DNA of 64,000 bases from Paraburkholderia acidisoli (GTDB lineage Bacteria; Pseudomonadota; Gammaproteobacteria; Burkholderiales; Burkholderiaceae): contig NZ_CP046915.1 of the NCBI RefSeq assembly GCF_009789675.1, forward strand, positions 620,001 through 684,000. The letters run 5' to 3'. The notes beneath the pieces were generated by a model that was not told where the DNA came from, did no database searches, and saw nothing but the letters and a program-made list of their open reading frames with translations. A program made the translations under genes and the position numbers. How positions within the stretch are numbered: the first letter of the stretch is position 1; every line of letters begins with the position of its first letter. Of the stretch, positions 1-8,354 are shown in pieces.

Positions 1-33
1 CGTTACCGCAAACGGGCGTTGCAGCGCCTCCGC

Positions 34-137
34 GCACAAAAAACGTACCGTGTTGCACAAATTTCTCTGCATCAGCGACACATAGAACGCGACATCGGCG
101 CACACAAAACGGTGCAATTCGCACAGGAAACGGTGCC
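34..137 (-). repeat. Inverted iteron copies at the left edge
   Basis: Positions 34-50 read as an inverted iteron (reverse complement CGGTACGTTTTTTGTGC). Positions 121-137 hold a weaker one (reverse complement GGCACCGTTTCCTGTGC), and another degenerate copy lies near 100-115. They face the main array. Copies overlapping an initiator promoter often serve autoregulation, so they may control a gene to the left of the window; that role is inference. Confidence 0.55.
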
Positions 138-421
138 TTTCCGAGCTAAGTGACTGAATCTAATGGAGTCAGCGTGCTCTGTTTGTTGGTTGGTAAGGTT
201 TTTGTTTCTAAGTAAACAAACCAACCCCGCGACATTAGACGCTTTCGCTAAAAAATTACGCTGGATGTATCGCGAGACGGATGAGAAATTCGTGGCGGCC
301 AATTCGCTTCAATGGCGGACAGCACGGGCTTTCCGGTGGGCGTAGCTTGGCTGAAATTGGGAGATTCTCGTCACTGGGTGGATGGCAGAGGTAGTGATTT
401 GTGTGCGAGCCACCCACCAAA

Positions 422-914
422 GGTCGCGTTTTTTGTGCGCGATGCACCAAAACGCCTTGTACCAGGGTCTTCCCTGGTCGGCGGTGATGAGTGCTCATTG
501 GCTTCTGCGATACGAGACGGGACGACCGGTAACGGATTTTGTGCAGGCAGCAAACGATCACGATAGCAACGGTTTTTGTGCAAGCGCGGAAACGGTGGCG
601 CACACGGTAACGGAATTTGTGCGGGAGAAAGTGACGGCGATTTTTCCGGCGTCTCGCTCGATGTCGGCGCAAAGGTAACGGTATTTGTGCCCGGAAAGCC
701 GGACTGTGCGGACGTTCCCGTCCGGCGGTGCGTCTCGGTGGGCCTTGCGGCTCGATACCCGACTACGTGTGCCGTGGAAAGGTCACGTTTTTTGTGCGAT
801 CCCTGCCACGTGGGGCATCCGCAGCTCAACGCCCTTCTCGGAGGTAGCGGTTTTTGTGCAACTTTGCCGGCTTTTGAACTTTGCGATTTCCACACAAGCA
901 CAAAAAGCGTTGCC
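422..914 (+). repeat. Iteron array, seven direct copies and one inverted copy
   Basis: Seven 17-bp direct copies with consensus GGTNRCGNTTTTTGTGC start at 422, 528, 565 (AGC variant), 606, 674, 781 and 843. An eighth lies in inverse orientation at 898-914. Start-to-start spacings are 106, 37, 41, 68, 107 and 62 bp. The 3' half TTTGTGC is invariant and the 5' GGT is nearly so. Repeats like these are binding sites for replication initiators (RepA). Weaker matches lie at 192-208 and 390-406. Confidence 0.85.
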
Positions 915-1271
915 TTCCAGTTCCAAAACCACCCCGCGTTCACGGCGCAGATCTGGGTGAGATCGGGTGCTCGAGTTAATGCCGATGGCGACGATTCTCT
1001 CGCTACAAGCGGTCACTTGGTGCGGCAATGAGCGCGGGCGTACAGAAAGTGCTCCGCGAAAGCGAAACGTAAATACTCTTTTATTGGGATATTTGATTAA
1101 AATTTAGGCAATATCCCTGGGGCTTGATTAACGGCCGCAGGCGCCGTTGCAGCTCGACTTGAGGTAAAGGCCTTGCCTGGGCGTTAGCAGGCCCGTATAG
1201 ACCGTTTAAAAAGGTCATTTTTTGAAATAGCGTTCTCAATTAGTGTGTTTCTAGACGCTTTTGCTGTATTC

Positions 1272-1303
1272 TACGCTTTATCCAAATTCTGATAAAAAGC
1301 GTA
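1272..1303. promoter_or_regulatory. Imperfect palindrome at the parA start, candidate ParA operator
   Basis: TACGCTTTAT at 1272-1281 is mirrored by ATAAAAAGCGTA at 1292-1303, directly before the parA ATG at 1307. A related half (AGACGCTTTT) lies at about 1254-1263. Many ParA proteins with an N-terminal helix-turn-helix repress their own operon through such a site. Position and symmetry are seen; the function is inferred. Confidence 0.5.
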
Positions 1304-1306
1304 TTA

Positions 1307-2515
1307 ATGGCGAAGACTATCGAATTACCGTCGATCGATCGACGCGTGGACCTTTCCGCGATCACCGAGTTTGCCGAAGAGGCTGGCCGTCTGTCAGAAG
1401 AACTTCGGGAAATGATGCTGGCGCCGCGTCCGCGGAAAATGGCACCCACTTTCACGTCGGCGCAAGTCGCTGAGATGTGCGGCATCGACCGCATCAAACT
1501 GAATAACCTGCTCGCCACGCGCGAGGGCTTGCCGCAAGGCGTCGCGCAGGGTTCGGGCCGTAGCCGCGTCTTCACGTTGCCCGAAGCGCGCACCTGGGTG
1601 CAGCAAGTCTCCGATATCTATCAGACGCCGCTGCATACGGGCGTGCGTGATGCGGATGGCAAGGTCATTCTCGTCGCCAACTTCAAGGGCGGCTCGACCA
1701 AGACCACCACGACGATGTGTCTTGCGCAAGGGCTGACGCTGCGCGGGCGTAAGGTCTTGCTCATCGACCTCGATCCGCAAGCTTCGCTGACCGAGCTGTG
1801 CGGTCTCTATGCAGAAAAGGAAGTGACCGAGGATAGCACGGTGCTCCCCTTCATTTATGACCCACAAATGGAAGGTGGCCTGCTCAATTTCGTGCAGGAA
1901 ACGTATTGGGATGGTCTCGACGTCATTCCGGCGCACCCCACGCTGTTCTCAGCGGAGTTTCATATTCCCGGTACGGTGATCAAAAATCCGGGCTTCAAGT
2001 TCTGGGACTTGCTGCGCCAGGGCGTGGAGGCGCTGCGTGCGCAATACGATTACATCATTCTCGACACCGCGCCTTCGCTCTCGTATCTGACCATCAATGC
2101 CTTGATGGCAGCGGACGCGATGGTCATGCCGCTCGTTCCCGAAAGCCTCGACTTCATCAGCTCGGTGTCGTTCTGGAGTCTTTTCTCGGATCTCGCACAC
2201 ACGATCATGGAGCGTGGCGACGAGAAGACCTACGACTTCGTATCGGTGCTGCTGTCGAAGGTGGACTACGGCAAGACCTCGTCGGCGCCTGTCGTGCGCT
2301 CGTGGGTGCAGCGCACCTATAAGGATTGGGTGAACGCGCTCGAAGTGCCGGCGAGTTCGGCAATGAGCAACGGCGCGCTTGCCATGGCGACGGTGTTCGA
2401 CATCAGCAAGGGCGATCTCGCAGATAAGACGGTGGCGCGGGTGCGTCAGCCGCTGACTGATTACGTGCGCTGGATCGACGATCTCTACGTTGAGCAATGG
2501 AGGGCCGGCAAGTGA
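1307..2515 (+). CDS. parA: Partition ATPase ParA
   Basis: Walker-type ParA ATPase that moves ParB-parS complexes over the nucleoid during replicon segregation. The 402 residues comprise an N-terminal extension with a MerR-like helix-turn-helix (about 49-70, QVAEMCGIDRIKLNNLL), the deviant Walker A motif KGGSTKT (127-133), the switch LLIDLDPQAS (151-160) and Walker B in YIILDTAPS (about 249-257). The N-terminal DNA-binding domain and the length fit the large (type Ia) ParA of secondary chromosomes, which also repress their own operon. The ATG overlaps a TAA and has no strong Shine-Dalgarno. The stop overlaps the parB start (GTGA). Confidence 0.95.
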   Translation: MAKTIELPSIDRRVDLSAITEFAEEAGRLSEELREMMLAPRPRKMAPTFTSAQVAEMCGIDRIKLNNLLATREGLPQGVAQGSGRSRVFTLPEARTWVQQVSDIYQTPLHTGVRDADGKVILVANFKGGSTKTTTTMCLAQGLTLRGRKVLLIDLDPQASLTELCGLYAEKEVTEDSTVLPFIYDPQMEGGLLNFVQETYWDGLDVIPAHPTLFSAEFHIPGTVIKNPGFKFWDLLRQGVEALRAQYDYIILDTAPSLSYLTINALMAADAMVMPLVPESLDFISSVSFWSLFSDLAHTIMERGDEKTYDFVSVLLSKVDYGKTSSAPVVRSWVQRTYKDWVNALEVPASSAMSNGALAMATVFDISKGDLADKTVARVRQPLTDYVRWIDDLYVEQWRAGK

Positions 2516-3507
2516 GCTCCTTTCGCGACAAGATGGCGGCCAAGACGGCCGAGTTGGGATCGTCTGCTGAGCGGCAACCCGCCGAGCGTCCGGCCGCGCC
2601 TGCTCCGGCCGAGCCGCGCCGCAGCAGCGCGTTCAAGACCGGGCCGGGCATGCTGGGCGCGCTTGCCGTTGCGCAGCAGCGCATCCAGGAACTGGAGAGC
2701 ACGAGCGACAAACTGATGCTCCCGGTTAGCGCAATTCAGCCGAATCCCTGGCAGCCGCGCAAGGTGTTCAGCGACGAGGGGCTGGCTTCGCTCGCCGAGT
2801 CGATTCGCGAAGTGGGCCTGGTCGAGCCGGTTGTGGTGCGGCGCGCGGGTGAGGGTTATCAGCTGATCGCCGGTGAGCGTCGCTTGCGCGCCCATGCGCT
2901 CATCAAGGCGCAGGACATTCGCGCCTCGGTGATCGAGTGTTCCGACCAGGACATGGCGGTGCTCGCGCTGGTGGAAAACGTGGGCCGCGAAGATCTGACC
3001 GACTATGAGATCGGTCAGTCGCTGCGCCGCGCCGAGCACGAGTTCCCGACGCGTAAGCGTATGGCGGAAGCGCTAGGGATGTCGCGGAAAGGTCTATATC
3101 GTTTTCTGGCGTTTGAGAATTTGCCTGATTTCATCAAACGGGATCTGGATTTGAACCCGCGTTTGCTCGGTGGATCGGCCGCCGACGAGGTTGTCTCGGT
3201 GATCAAGAAGCATGGACATAGCGGTCTGGCTGCCGCGCGTGAACTGTGGCCGGCGGTGGTGGCGCGCACGCTGGATCAAGGGAAACTGGCTGCGGCGATT
3301 GGAGCGCACGTGAATCGGGCGCCGGTGGCGGAGAGTGTTTCTGAGCGCAGTATCGAGAAGATTTTTTCGGGGAAGAGCCACGCGGGGAGCATTACGAAGG
3401 ACACCAATAGCTTCACGGTCAAACTGAAGACGGGCGTGCTCTCGGATGCGCAGGAGACCCAGATTCGCGAATTGATCAGCCAGCTGTTCAATGTGAAGCC
3501 TGGTTGA
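2512..3507 (+). CDS. parB: Centromere-binding protein ParB
   Basis: ParB-family CTPase and DNA clamp that loads at parS. I chose the GTG at 2512 because it overlaps the parA stop and has GGAGGG at 2500-2505 in front; the protein then starts MSSFRDKMAAK and has 331 residues. The N-terminal CTP-binding/nuclease-fold domain spans about 70-160 and contains GERRLRA (121-127). The helix-turn-helix that reads parS is around 180-201 (MAEALGMSRKGLYRFL). The C-terminal end is the dimerisation part. An in-frame ATG at 2497 would add five residues. The cognate sites are very probably the palindromes immediately downstream. Confidence 0.95.
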   Translation: MSSFRDKMAAKTAELGSSAERQPAERPAAPAPAEPRRSSAFKTGPGMLGALAVAQQRIQELESTSDKLMLPVSAIQPNPWQPRKVFSDEGLASLAESIREVGLVEPVVVRRAGEGYQLIAGERRLRAHALIKAQDIRASVIECSDQDMAVLALVENVGREDLTDYEIGQSLRRAEHEFPTRKRMAEALGMSRKGLYRFLAFENLPDFIKRDLDLNPRLLGGSAADEVVSVIKKHGHSGLAAARELWPAVVARTLDQGKLAAAIGAHVNRAPVAESVSERSIEKIFSGKSHAGSITKDTNSFTVKLKTGVLSDAQETQIRELISQLFNVKPG

Positions 3508-3538
3508 GTTCAAGAAAATAGATTGGTTGGATGTGATG

Positions 3539-3567
3539 AAGCCCGCGATTGCGGGCTTTTTTTCGTC
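3539..3567 (+). terminator. Rho-independent terminator of parAB
   Basis: The stem GCCCGC / GCGGGC with loop GATT is followed by seven T residues, 30 bases after the parB stop and just ahead of the first parS site. Confidence 0.9.
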
Positions 3568-4612
3568 CCTAGGGTTTGTGTGTCGAGTCGACACATGGGT
3601 GTATTTGTCGACCGGGGCGGCGCGGATGTTGGTGCGAGTTGGTTTGTGGCAAGCGCGGGCGAGGTTGGATCTGTTCGAACTGCCGGGTGTGTAACGATGG
3701 ATCATCGGCAATCATCTTTTTGATGTGTCGACTCGACACACCAGCGCATGGGCTCTGCTCGGGTACGCGATTAGTCAGGAGCCTTGATCCTGCTGGTGCG
3801 GAACGAGATTCTTGCGTGTGCTGCTAGTCGCCGCTTGATCTAACTTATCCGCCTACGAAGTGGGATCGGCGCGTGATGTGTGTCGAGTCGACACATGGCT
3901 TACGTGGCTTTTAAGTAATAGAGATGGGTGATCGGGAATGCTCTCGGTGAGCAAGCCTCGCCTATGCGCGGGGCAGCGTGGGGCGTCCGAGATCAACGCG
4001 CGGATGCTTACGTGAACTGCTCGTGTCCAGTCACTGCTTCACGTGTCAGTTAAAGTGTGTCGAGTCGACACAAGCCGAAGGGGGAGAGATTAGCGTCATA
4101 GCAAACGTGAGGATTCGGAGGGTTTTGCGCATGATTTGCCATTGGCCGCTCCGCGATTCGATGGCAACCGATCATTAACGTTGTAACACCCCAAACCTCC
4201 GCCCTCCGATATGTGTCGAGTCGACACACGTCTAAACGCTCGGGATTCAGGCTCATAGAGTGCTTAGGTGAGCGCGAGCAGGCAATTCTAATCAGCCAGT
4301 TCTCTGTTGGCCAGCGACTGGCGAAGGGTGAAACGGGGTGCCCTCCAACCTGACCGCAATCGATCCGGTTTGGTTATTGACGAGTTGGGTTGTGCCAACG
4401 GTTTCCACACTGATGCAGAGCAATGTGTCGAGTCGACACACCTTGGCGTTCGCTGATTATTAGGCGCCCCGCGATCAGCAGATCGGAGCACCTCGTCTTC
4501 CTGCCTGTGCCGGTATTCGTCAATCTATGTTCACGTCGCTAGAGGAGCGGATTACTGCGCTGCCCACAGACCCAACTGCCGAGTCAAGGCAGGGCCGAGC
4601 GGAACCTGGCAG

Positions 4613-4629
4613 AGTGTCGAGTGGACTCA
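4613..4629. repeat. Degenerate parS copy
   Basis: AGTGTCGAGTGGACTCA differs from the consensus at three positions (first base and two in the right arm). It sits 189 bp after one perfect site and 189 bp before the next, so it occupies a vacant slot in the register. Confidence 0.6.
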
Positions 4630-5176
4630 TCGAGCGTCTGAGTAGCAAGGTGCGGCGCAATCGGCGGATCAGCGCGCCTCGCCCCCTCTCTTTATCTAGC
4701 GTTCGTCGCGGGCGCATGGTTGCGGCCGTTATGGAGCAAACTTCTGCGCTGGGACGCGACCAATCGGTGATACACGGCAATGAAGGGAAGGAACCGGAAG
4801 ATGTGTCGAGTCGACACATCTTGAGCTTACGAGAAACACGGAGCGTCCCGCATCGTTGGATCTAAAGCCGTGCGTTCCTATTTGGAAAGGTAGCCGTCGA
4901 CACTCTCGTCGCGATATGGGTAGCCCTAATCAGGGCGCTGAACGAACAGATCGGCGCTTCGCAGTCCATGAAGAGGTGAGCTTGCTGATGTGTCGACTCG
5001 ACACACTTTGGGTGTGCGGGGGCGCTGCGCGACTTCATTAGCGATTAATCCGTCTCGCTTTCTCTATCAGTAACCGTCGTTTTCGGACCTATGGTTGCGG
5101 CGTTAGTCAAGCGAATGCTGCGCCAATCGAGCGATCAATTCGGTGACTGAAGTCCGTGGGGAAACTAACCTTGTGG

Positions 5177-5193
5177 TGTGTCGAGACGACACA
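5177..5193. repeat. Near-perfect last parS copy
   Basis: TGTGTCGAGACGACACA has one change from the consensus. It lies 188 bp after the preceding site. With flanking bases it still forms the palindrome GGTGTGTCG-AGA-CGACACACC (5175-5195). Confidence 0.7.
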
Positions 5194-6429
5194 CCACTCG
5201 CTATGATGCCGCCATCGGAGTCGATGATGTTTCGTCTCGCCTCGCCTCGAAGCCCAACCGTTGCGCTGTCGATTCTTACGAGGGTCTTCAGGGCTGATTC
5301 AATCTTGTCTTGACCGGGAGTGACGAGAGCAATCCTTTGCTATGACCCAACCCGCGATTCGAGTCATCGCAATCCCCTGCGTCGTCTACCTCTAACGCCG
5401 CCTGCCTTTGCAATGAATCCCGGAAAATCGAGATGCTGCGCATATCAACGCGGCCTCGGTGGATTTTCGGCGACGAACGAAAGCGGGTTCAACGTGAGGA
5501 CTCGCTGATCTCGATACATCACGACAATCAGCGGTTCCGGCGCTCATCGTGCGCATTGCTCAACACCGTTTCAGCCCGGCCGCATTCACGCGCTCATCCG
5601 GCAAAATTGCGATGAGCAAGTCGATGGCACACCCGGCAAACGGATACCGCAGCGGTCCAAGAAGGAATCGCGCTATTCAATTGCAAGTCGAATGGCACCA
5701 CGCTGGGCGAACCACAAGCGCGCTGAACTCGGCTAACCGTATGTACTTGGTATAGAGACAAAGGGAAAGACCCATGCTCGATAGACGCCCCGCGTCAGGC
5801 ATATCACAAACGACGAGACATCATGGCGACACCACCGGGGGCATAACTCTCGCAACATATCGAGCTATCAAGCAGCGGGCTTACGTCGTGTTCAAAGCCG
5901 TCGACACTCGCGGATAGAGGAAACGGCATTGCGAAGCGCAACGTAGCCGTACGGAGTAGGGCGCATCCAGCATCATGATCGCCAACGCCCGTCACTTCCA
6001 TTAATGCAACTAACTGACTTTAACGGCCGACTGTGCCGAAATCGACAACGCAACCTGCGCCCACCTCACCCGCCCGCTCATCACTATGGCTCGCGCGCCG
6101 ATGCACGCCGCGGGGCGCATCTTTTATCTCATGAAAGAGAGCAGAACCCAGGCACCTTTTTGCTGATAAACGCATATTCCTCGCGTGAAACTCGTGAAAC
6201 AAAATACAAGGCTGTAAAAATATGAGAAATTCCCTTATCTGTCAGTCACTTATCTGAGAAAACAACCACGTTTCGAGGAAATGTTTCACGTCGATGTGCC
6301 GCGTCAGACCCCGAAACGTGCCTAATACCGCCGGAAATCGCGTCAGTCCAACCCGAAAAACCAAATCGTATAAAACACTACGTGTTTTGTAGTGTGTGAA
6401 GCCGCGCGAAAAACCCGTGCCAAACCGGC
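5194..6429. other. Gene-free stretch after the centromere
   Basis: About 1.2 kb with no reading frame that resembles a protein. Base composition is lower in GC than the flanking genes. I see half-sites of the parS palindrome (TCGACACT near 4897 and 5899), a direct repeat CTTATCTG at 6234-6241 and 6249-6256, and a hairpin at 6375-6395. Otherwise nothing recognisable. Confidence 0.5.
6371..6395 (-). terminator. Possible terminator of the TetR gene
   Basis: ACACTAC and GTAGTGT (6375-6381, 6389-6395) form a 7-bp stem with a 7-base loop, 35 bases past the stop at 6430. On the minus strand the stem is followed by TTTTA. The stem is weak, so an operator is also possible. Confidence 0.4.
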
Positions 6430-7107
6430 CTAACCCAACATCCCCAGCGCCGTCTCCAGCACCACGCGCTTGTATTTCCGCTCCTGTTCCGGCAGCGTCG
6501 AAAACACGCGCATCAAATGTCCATACGCAACGGTCTTGCTGATCCCATTGAGCAGCATGAAGAACAGCACCTCCGCATCCACCACCTTCAGCGCTTTCTG
6601 CTTCCCGGCATCGGCCAGCAGTGGCACGAGCACATCGTGATACGGCCGCACCATTCGCGCGACGAGCAGATCGAGGCGAGCGCCTTCCTCCGTCGCGGCG
6701 GTCGCGAAGAACAAACCGATGTCGGGTTCGCTGAACACCTTGTCGATATAAATCGCGATCGCGCGCTCGACGCGTTCGCGCGTTCCGAACGGCGAGGTAC
6801 GCAACGCGTCGGTCGCGGCGATCATTGGCGCGGCGTGTTCGGCGATCTGCACGACCACGGCTTCCCACAGCGCGTCCTTCGAGCCGAAATGATGCGCGAG
6901 CAGCGCGGCATCGACGCCCGAGACGCGCGCGATTTCCCGCACGCTCGTCGCTTCGTAGCCGTGCTTGGCGAAGGTCTTGCGCGCATTGCGCAGCAGGGTT
7001 TCGCGATCGACCGACGCGCCCTGGGCCGGACGCCCTCGCGCACGCTTGACGGCCGGCAAGGCGTGAGCCGCCGCCGGCGCCTTCATGCGAGCCAGCGCGC
7101 GGCTCAT
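6430..7107 (-). CDS. TetR-family transcriptional regulator
   Basis: 225 residues. The N-terminus is basic and Ala/Arg-rich, followed by a TetR helix-turn-helix at roughly 35-80 (ATSVREIARVSGVDAALLAHHFGSKDALW). The C-terminal ligand-binding half has no recognisable specificity. I placed the start at the ATG at 7107, which overlaps the stop of the upstream LysR gene (ATGA), so the two are probably translationally coupled. Target and ligand are unknown. Confidence 0.8.
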   Translation of the reverse strand: MSRALARMKAPAAAHALPAVKRARGRPAQGASVDRETLLRNARKTFAKHGYEATSVREIARVSGVDAALLAHHFGSKDALWEAVVVQIAEHAAPMIAATDALRTSPFGTRERVERAIAIYIDKVFSEPDIGLFFATAATEEGARLDLLVARMVRPYHDVLVPLLADAGKQKALKVVDAEVLFFMLLNGISKTVAYGHLMRVFSTLPEQERKYKRVVLETALGMLG

Positions 7108-8069
7108 TCGACGCAAGCCATTGCACGATCGCGACGCGCCTGCGCCGCATCGAGTGCCTGTTCGTATTCGGCAATCTTCTGCGGGACCGCTTCGCGCAGG
7201 AATTCGACGAGCGTCTTGATCTTCGCGTCCAGATATTGTCGCGACGCGTAAAGCGCGAACACGTTGTAAGGCAGCGTGCGCACATCGGGCAGAACCACCA
7301 CGAGACTGCCGTCGCGAATGCCTTGCACAGCCGTGGGAATCGGCAACATGCCGATACCCATGCCCGCCTGGACCGCCTGGGCGAGCGCCTCGGCGATATT
7401 GACCGTGAGCGGCGCCGCCTTCGGTACGCGAAACGATTCGGCATCCTCATCATCGAACAACCATTGCGCAGCCGGCATATCCTGCAGATTGAGCTGCAAG
7501 CCGGTGTGCTGCTCGAGATCGGCGAGCGTGCGCGGTTCGCCGCGTTGTGCGAGATAGCGCGGCGAGGCGCACAGCACCGAACGCGTATGGCCGATGCGCT
7601 GCGAAACGAGCGACGAATCCTTGAGGCTCTGCGCGACCACGATCGCTACGTCGAACTTTTCCTCGAGCAAATCGGGCGTGCGTTGCGACAGCACGAGATC
7701 GACCGACACATCTTCGAACTGCGACGTGTACTGCGCAAGCAGCGGCATGAGGTAGTGCTGACCGAAGCTCGCGGTGGCATGAATGCGCAAGCGGCCGGCA
7801 GGGGCCGCGCTCGCGCCTTTCGCTTCCGCATCGGCGAAATCGACCTGGTTCAGGATGCGTTCGCAATGCACGAGATAACGCTGCCCGGCGTCCGTCAACG
7901 AAATTTGTCGCGTGGTGCGATTGAAGAGCCGCGTTTGCAGATTCGACTCGAGATCCTGAATCGCGCGCGACACGGCCGCCGTGCTCAGCGACGCGCGCGT
8001 GGCGGCTTTGGCGAAGCCGCCGGCGCGTGCGACCCTTACAAACATCTTCATGCTGGCCAGCTTGTCCAT
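7104..8069 (-). CDS. LysR-family transcriptional regulator
   Basis: 321 residues from the ATG at 8069 (MDKLASMKMFVRVARAGGF). The winged helix-turn-helix is in the first 65 residues (FAKAATRASLSTAAVSRAIQ) and a periplasmic-binding-like effector domain follows. The reading frame stays open 33 codons upstream, but that part looks unlike LysR proteins. The gene sits in an operon with the TetR gene that overlaps its stop. It is divergent from the SbcD-like gene across about 285 bp. Effector unknown. Confidence 0.85.
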   Translation of the reverse strand: MDKLASMKMFVRVARAGGFAKAATRASLSTAAVSRAIQDLESNLQTRLFNRTTRQISLTDAGQRYLVHCERILNQVDFADAEAKGASAAPAGRLRIHATASFGQHYLMPLLAQYTSQFEDVSVDLVLSQRTPDLLEEKFDVAIVVAQSLKDSSLVSQRIGHTRSVLCASPRYLAQRGEPRTLADLEQHTGLQLNLQDMPAAQWLFDDEDAESFRVPKAAPLTVNIAEALAQAVQAGMGIGMLPIPTAVQGIRDGSLVVVLPDVRTLPYNVFALYASRQYLDAKIKTLVEFLREAVPQKIAEYEQALDAAQARRDRAMACVE

Positions 8070-8354
8070 CTGATTCTTTTCGCTGAAGGCAATGCGCCGC
8101 GTCTGGCCGTGATTGCGCGCGGGAGAAAGGCGTACTGCGGGTGAGGCGCGAGCGTGCGCCGGGGACATGTCGCTATTTATTCAACGAGCGATGAATAATT
8201 CTACTGTGCGGGTTAGCCCTATGTCAAAGCGCTTAGGCGCGGACCTCGCCATGCTCGCGTCGATTAAAATTGGCCGCGCAATCGCCTCCGCGATATCCGC
8301 GGCACCCGCGATATCCCATCGCGCCGCATCAGCTATCTATATAGAGGACAGGTC

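Larger units (their letters stand above)
1..1250. other. Candidate replication origin of a secondary replicon
   Basis: No convincing gene is present in these 1.25 kb; the reading frames are short and interrupted. The stretch holds an iteron array (separate entries) followed by AT-rich sequence at about 1060-1140, which could be the unwinding element, and then the parAB promoter. One near-match to a DnaA box (TTATCCAAA, one mismatch to TTATCCACA) lies at 1278-1286, just before parA. Iterons beside parAB are the usual plan of RepA-type origins in Burkholderiaceae second chromosomes and megaplasmids. The initiator gene itself is not visible and probably lies left of position 1. The origin call is inference from layout and repeats. 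Confidence 0.65.
3579..5193. repeat. parS: parS centromere array
   Basis: Eight perfect copies of the odd palindrome TGTGTCGASTCGACACA lie at 3579-3595, 3724-3740, 3879-3895, 4056-4072, 4212-4228, 4424-4440, 4802-4818 and 4989-5005. The centre base is G in six and C in the second and eighth, so the centre is just strand choice. Two degraded copies lie at 4613-4629 and 5177-5193. No gene is credible between them. Location directly behind parB and the dense clustering identify them as the partition site. Spacings are 145, 155, 177, 156 and 212 bp, then 189, 189, 187 and 188 when the degraded copies are counted. Confidence 0.9.

Noticed and set aside
72..1031. Short genes in the iteron region
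   Set aside because: All frames contain the iterons in shifting registers and none has a ribosome site or protein-like composition.
1278..1286. DnaA box at the parA promoter
   Set aside because: Single site with one mismatch, not clustered; too weak to report as a box by itself.
3579..5193. CRISPR array
   Set aside because: Repeats are 17-bp perfect palindromes with spacings of 145-378 bp that vary, next to parB and without cas genes; they are partition sites.
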